A DNA stretch of 64,000 nucleotides from the NCBI GenBank assembly GCA_012862575.1, contig BLSF01000001.1, positions 372,001-436,000 of the forward strand. Reading direction: 5' to 3'. Positions 63,630-64,000 of this stretch are shown one piece after another. The position numbers were made by a program, and so were the translations under genes. Position 1 is the first letter of the stretch; each line of letters begins with the position of its first letter. This stretch comes from Parietichytrium sp. I65-24A. Taxonomy: Eukaryota; Sar; Bigyra; Thraustochytrida; Thraustochytriidae. The notes under the pieces are model-generated. The model was given only the letters and a program-made list of their open reading frames with translations, had not been told where the DNA came from and searched no databases.

Positions 63630-64000
63630 ATGAAAATGCGAGCGTCTCTTTCTCTTGTCCTTGTGGGGGCTTTTCACGGAGCGCAAGGCGACTTTCTGAA
63701 CGACTACTTCAATGACAAAGTTTTCGGGCCGATACCGGGTCCTTGCCAAGGGCCATCGCGAGAGGACGACAGCTGCTATGGGAACGCAACCAACATGCCG
63801 GACTCCATAAAGGCTGTAGATATCTGCTTGATGCCCGAGCAGCGCATCATGTGTGACACAGTGGGAAATATGGTCACCGACGGCGAGTTTTGGATCTGGG
63901 ACCTTCAATGCAAAAAGGTCTCGGTCCTTGATCTCTCTCTCTCGTCGGAGAAGAGGGGTTCTCCAGTGACTCTTGTCAATGGTACACTGCAGGCCGACAC
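63630..64000 (+). CDS. Secreted protein, N-terminal part only (runs off the window)
   Basis: An ATG-initiated frame open to the window edge, 123 complete codons. A clear signal peptide (MKMRASLSLVLVGAFHGAQG) has its likely cleavage before DFLNDYF. The mature part has spaced cysteines (GPCQGP, DSCYGN, VDICLMP, IMCDT, LQCKK), suggesting disulfide-bonded extracellular folding, and N-glycosylation sequons (GNATN, VNGTL). A second ATG two codons in could also start it. I do not recognise the family from this part. Confidence 0.7.
   Translation, partial: MKMRASLSLVLVGAFHGAQGDFLNDYFNDKVFGPIPGPCQGPSREDDSCYGNATNMPDSIKAVDICLMPEQRIMCDTVGNMVTDGEFWIWDLQCKKVSVLDLSLSSEKRGSPVTLVNGTLQAD

Overview
The window is nuclear DNA of a protist with flagellated stages, most likely a stramenopile and perhaps a labyrinthulomycete/thraustochytrid-like lineage. 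The reasons are: long, mostly intronless coding regions with standard stops; a few short GTAAGT..AG introns; a meckelin (cilium transition-zone) gene; a peroxisomal thiolase with a PTS2 signal; a MyTH4-FERM myosin; and a giant surface protein combining cadherin and IPT/TIG repeats. Taxonomy is inferred from gene content only.

Layout. 0-6 kb: meckelin and an unrecognised 273-aa protein, both on the minus strand. 6.5-15.1 kb (plus strand): a MED30-like Mediator subunit, mitochondrial serine hydroxymethyltransferase (three exons) and an RCC1/HECT ubiquitin ligase. 15.5-23.4 kb: two head-to-head paralogues of a ~1005-aa GTPase with PH-like, AIG1/GIMAP-like, SAM-like, MIB/HERC2-like and C-terminal repeat regions. 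23.5-33.5 kb: an AlkD-type DNA glycosylase (minus), a MyTH4-FERM myosin (plus) and a quinone oxidoreductase (minus). 34.5-37.5 kb: a pogo/Fot-like DNA transposon split by one frame change. 38.2-39.4 kb: a sulfotransferase with membrane segments inserted between its two PAPS-binding motifs (minus). 39.4-44.7 kb: a gene-poor, microsatellite-rich stretch containing one N. 44.7-59.7 kb: one two-exon gene for a ~4974-aa receptor-like protein. 60.9-62.2 kb: PTS2 3-ketoacyl-CoA thiolase. The window ends inside a gene for a secreted protein.

The genes do not form a pathway or operon; they are independent eukaryotic units. Loose themes are the cell surface, cytoskeleton and cilium (meckelin, myosin, giant receptor) and C1/lipid metabolism (SHMT, thiolase). 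The observations most worth following up are a ~45-bp dispersed repeat present three times, each copy bounded by a different short direct repeat; the GTPase/SAM/MIB paralogue pair; and the cadherin-IPT-multipass-coiled-coil protein.

Start codons were placed at the first in-frame ATG. Several open frames run further upstream only through GTG or TTG, which I did not use.
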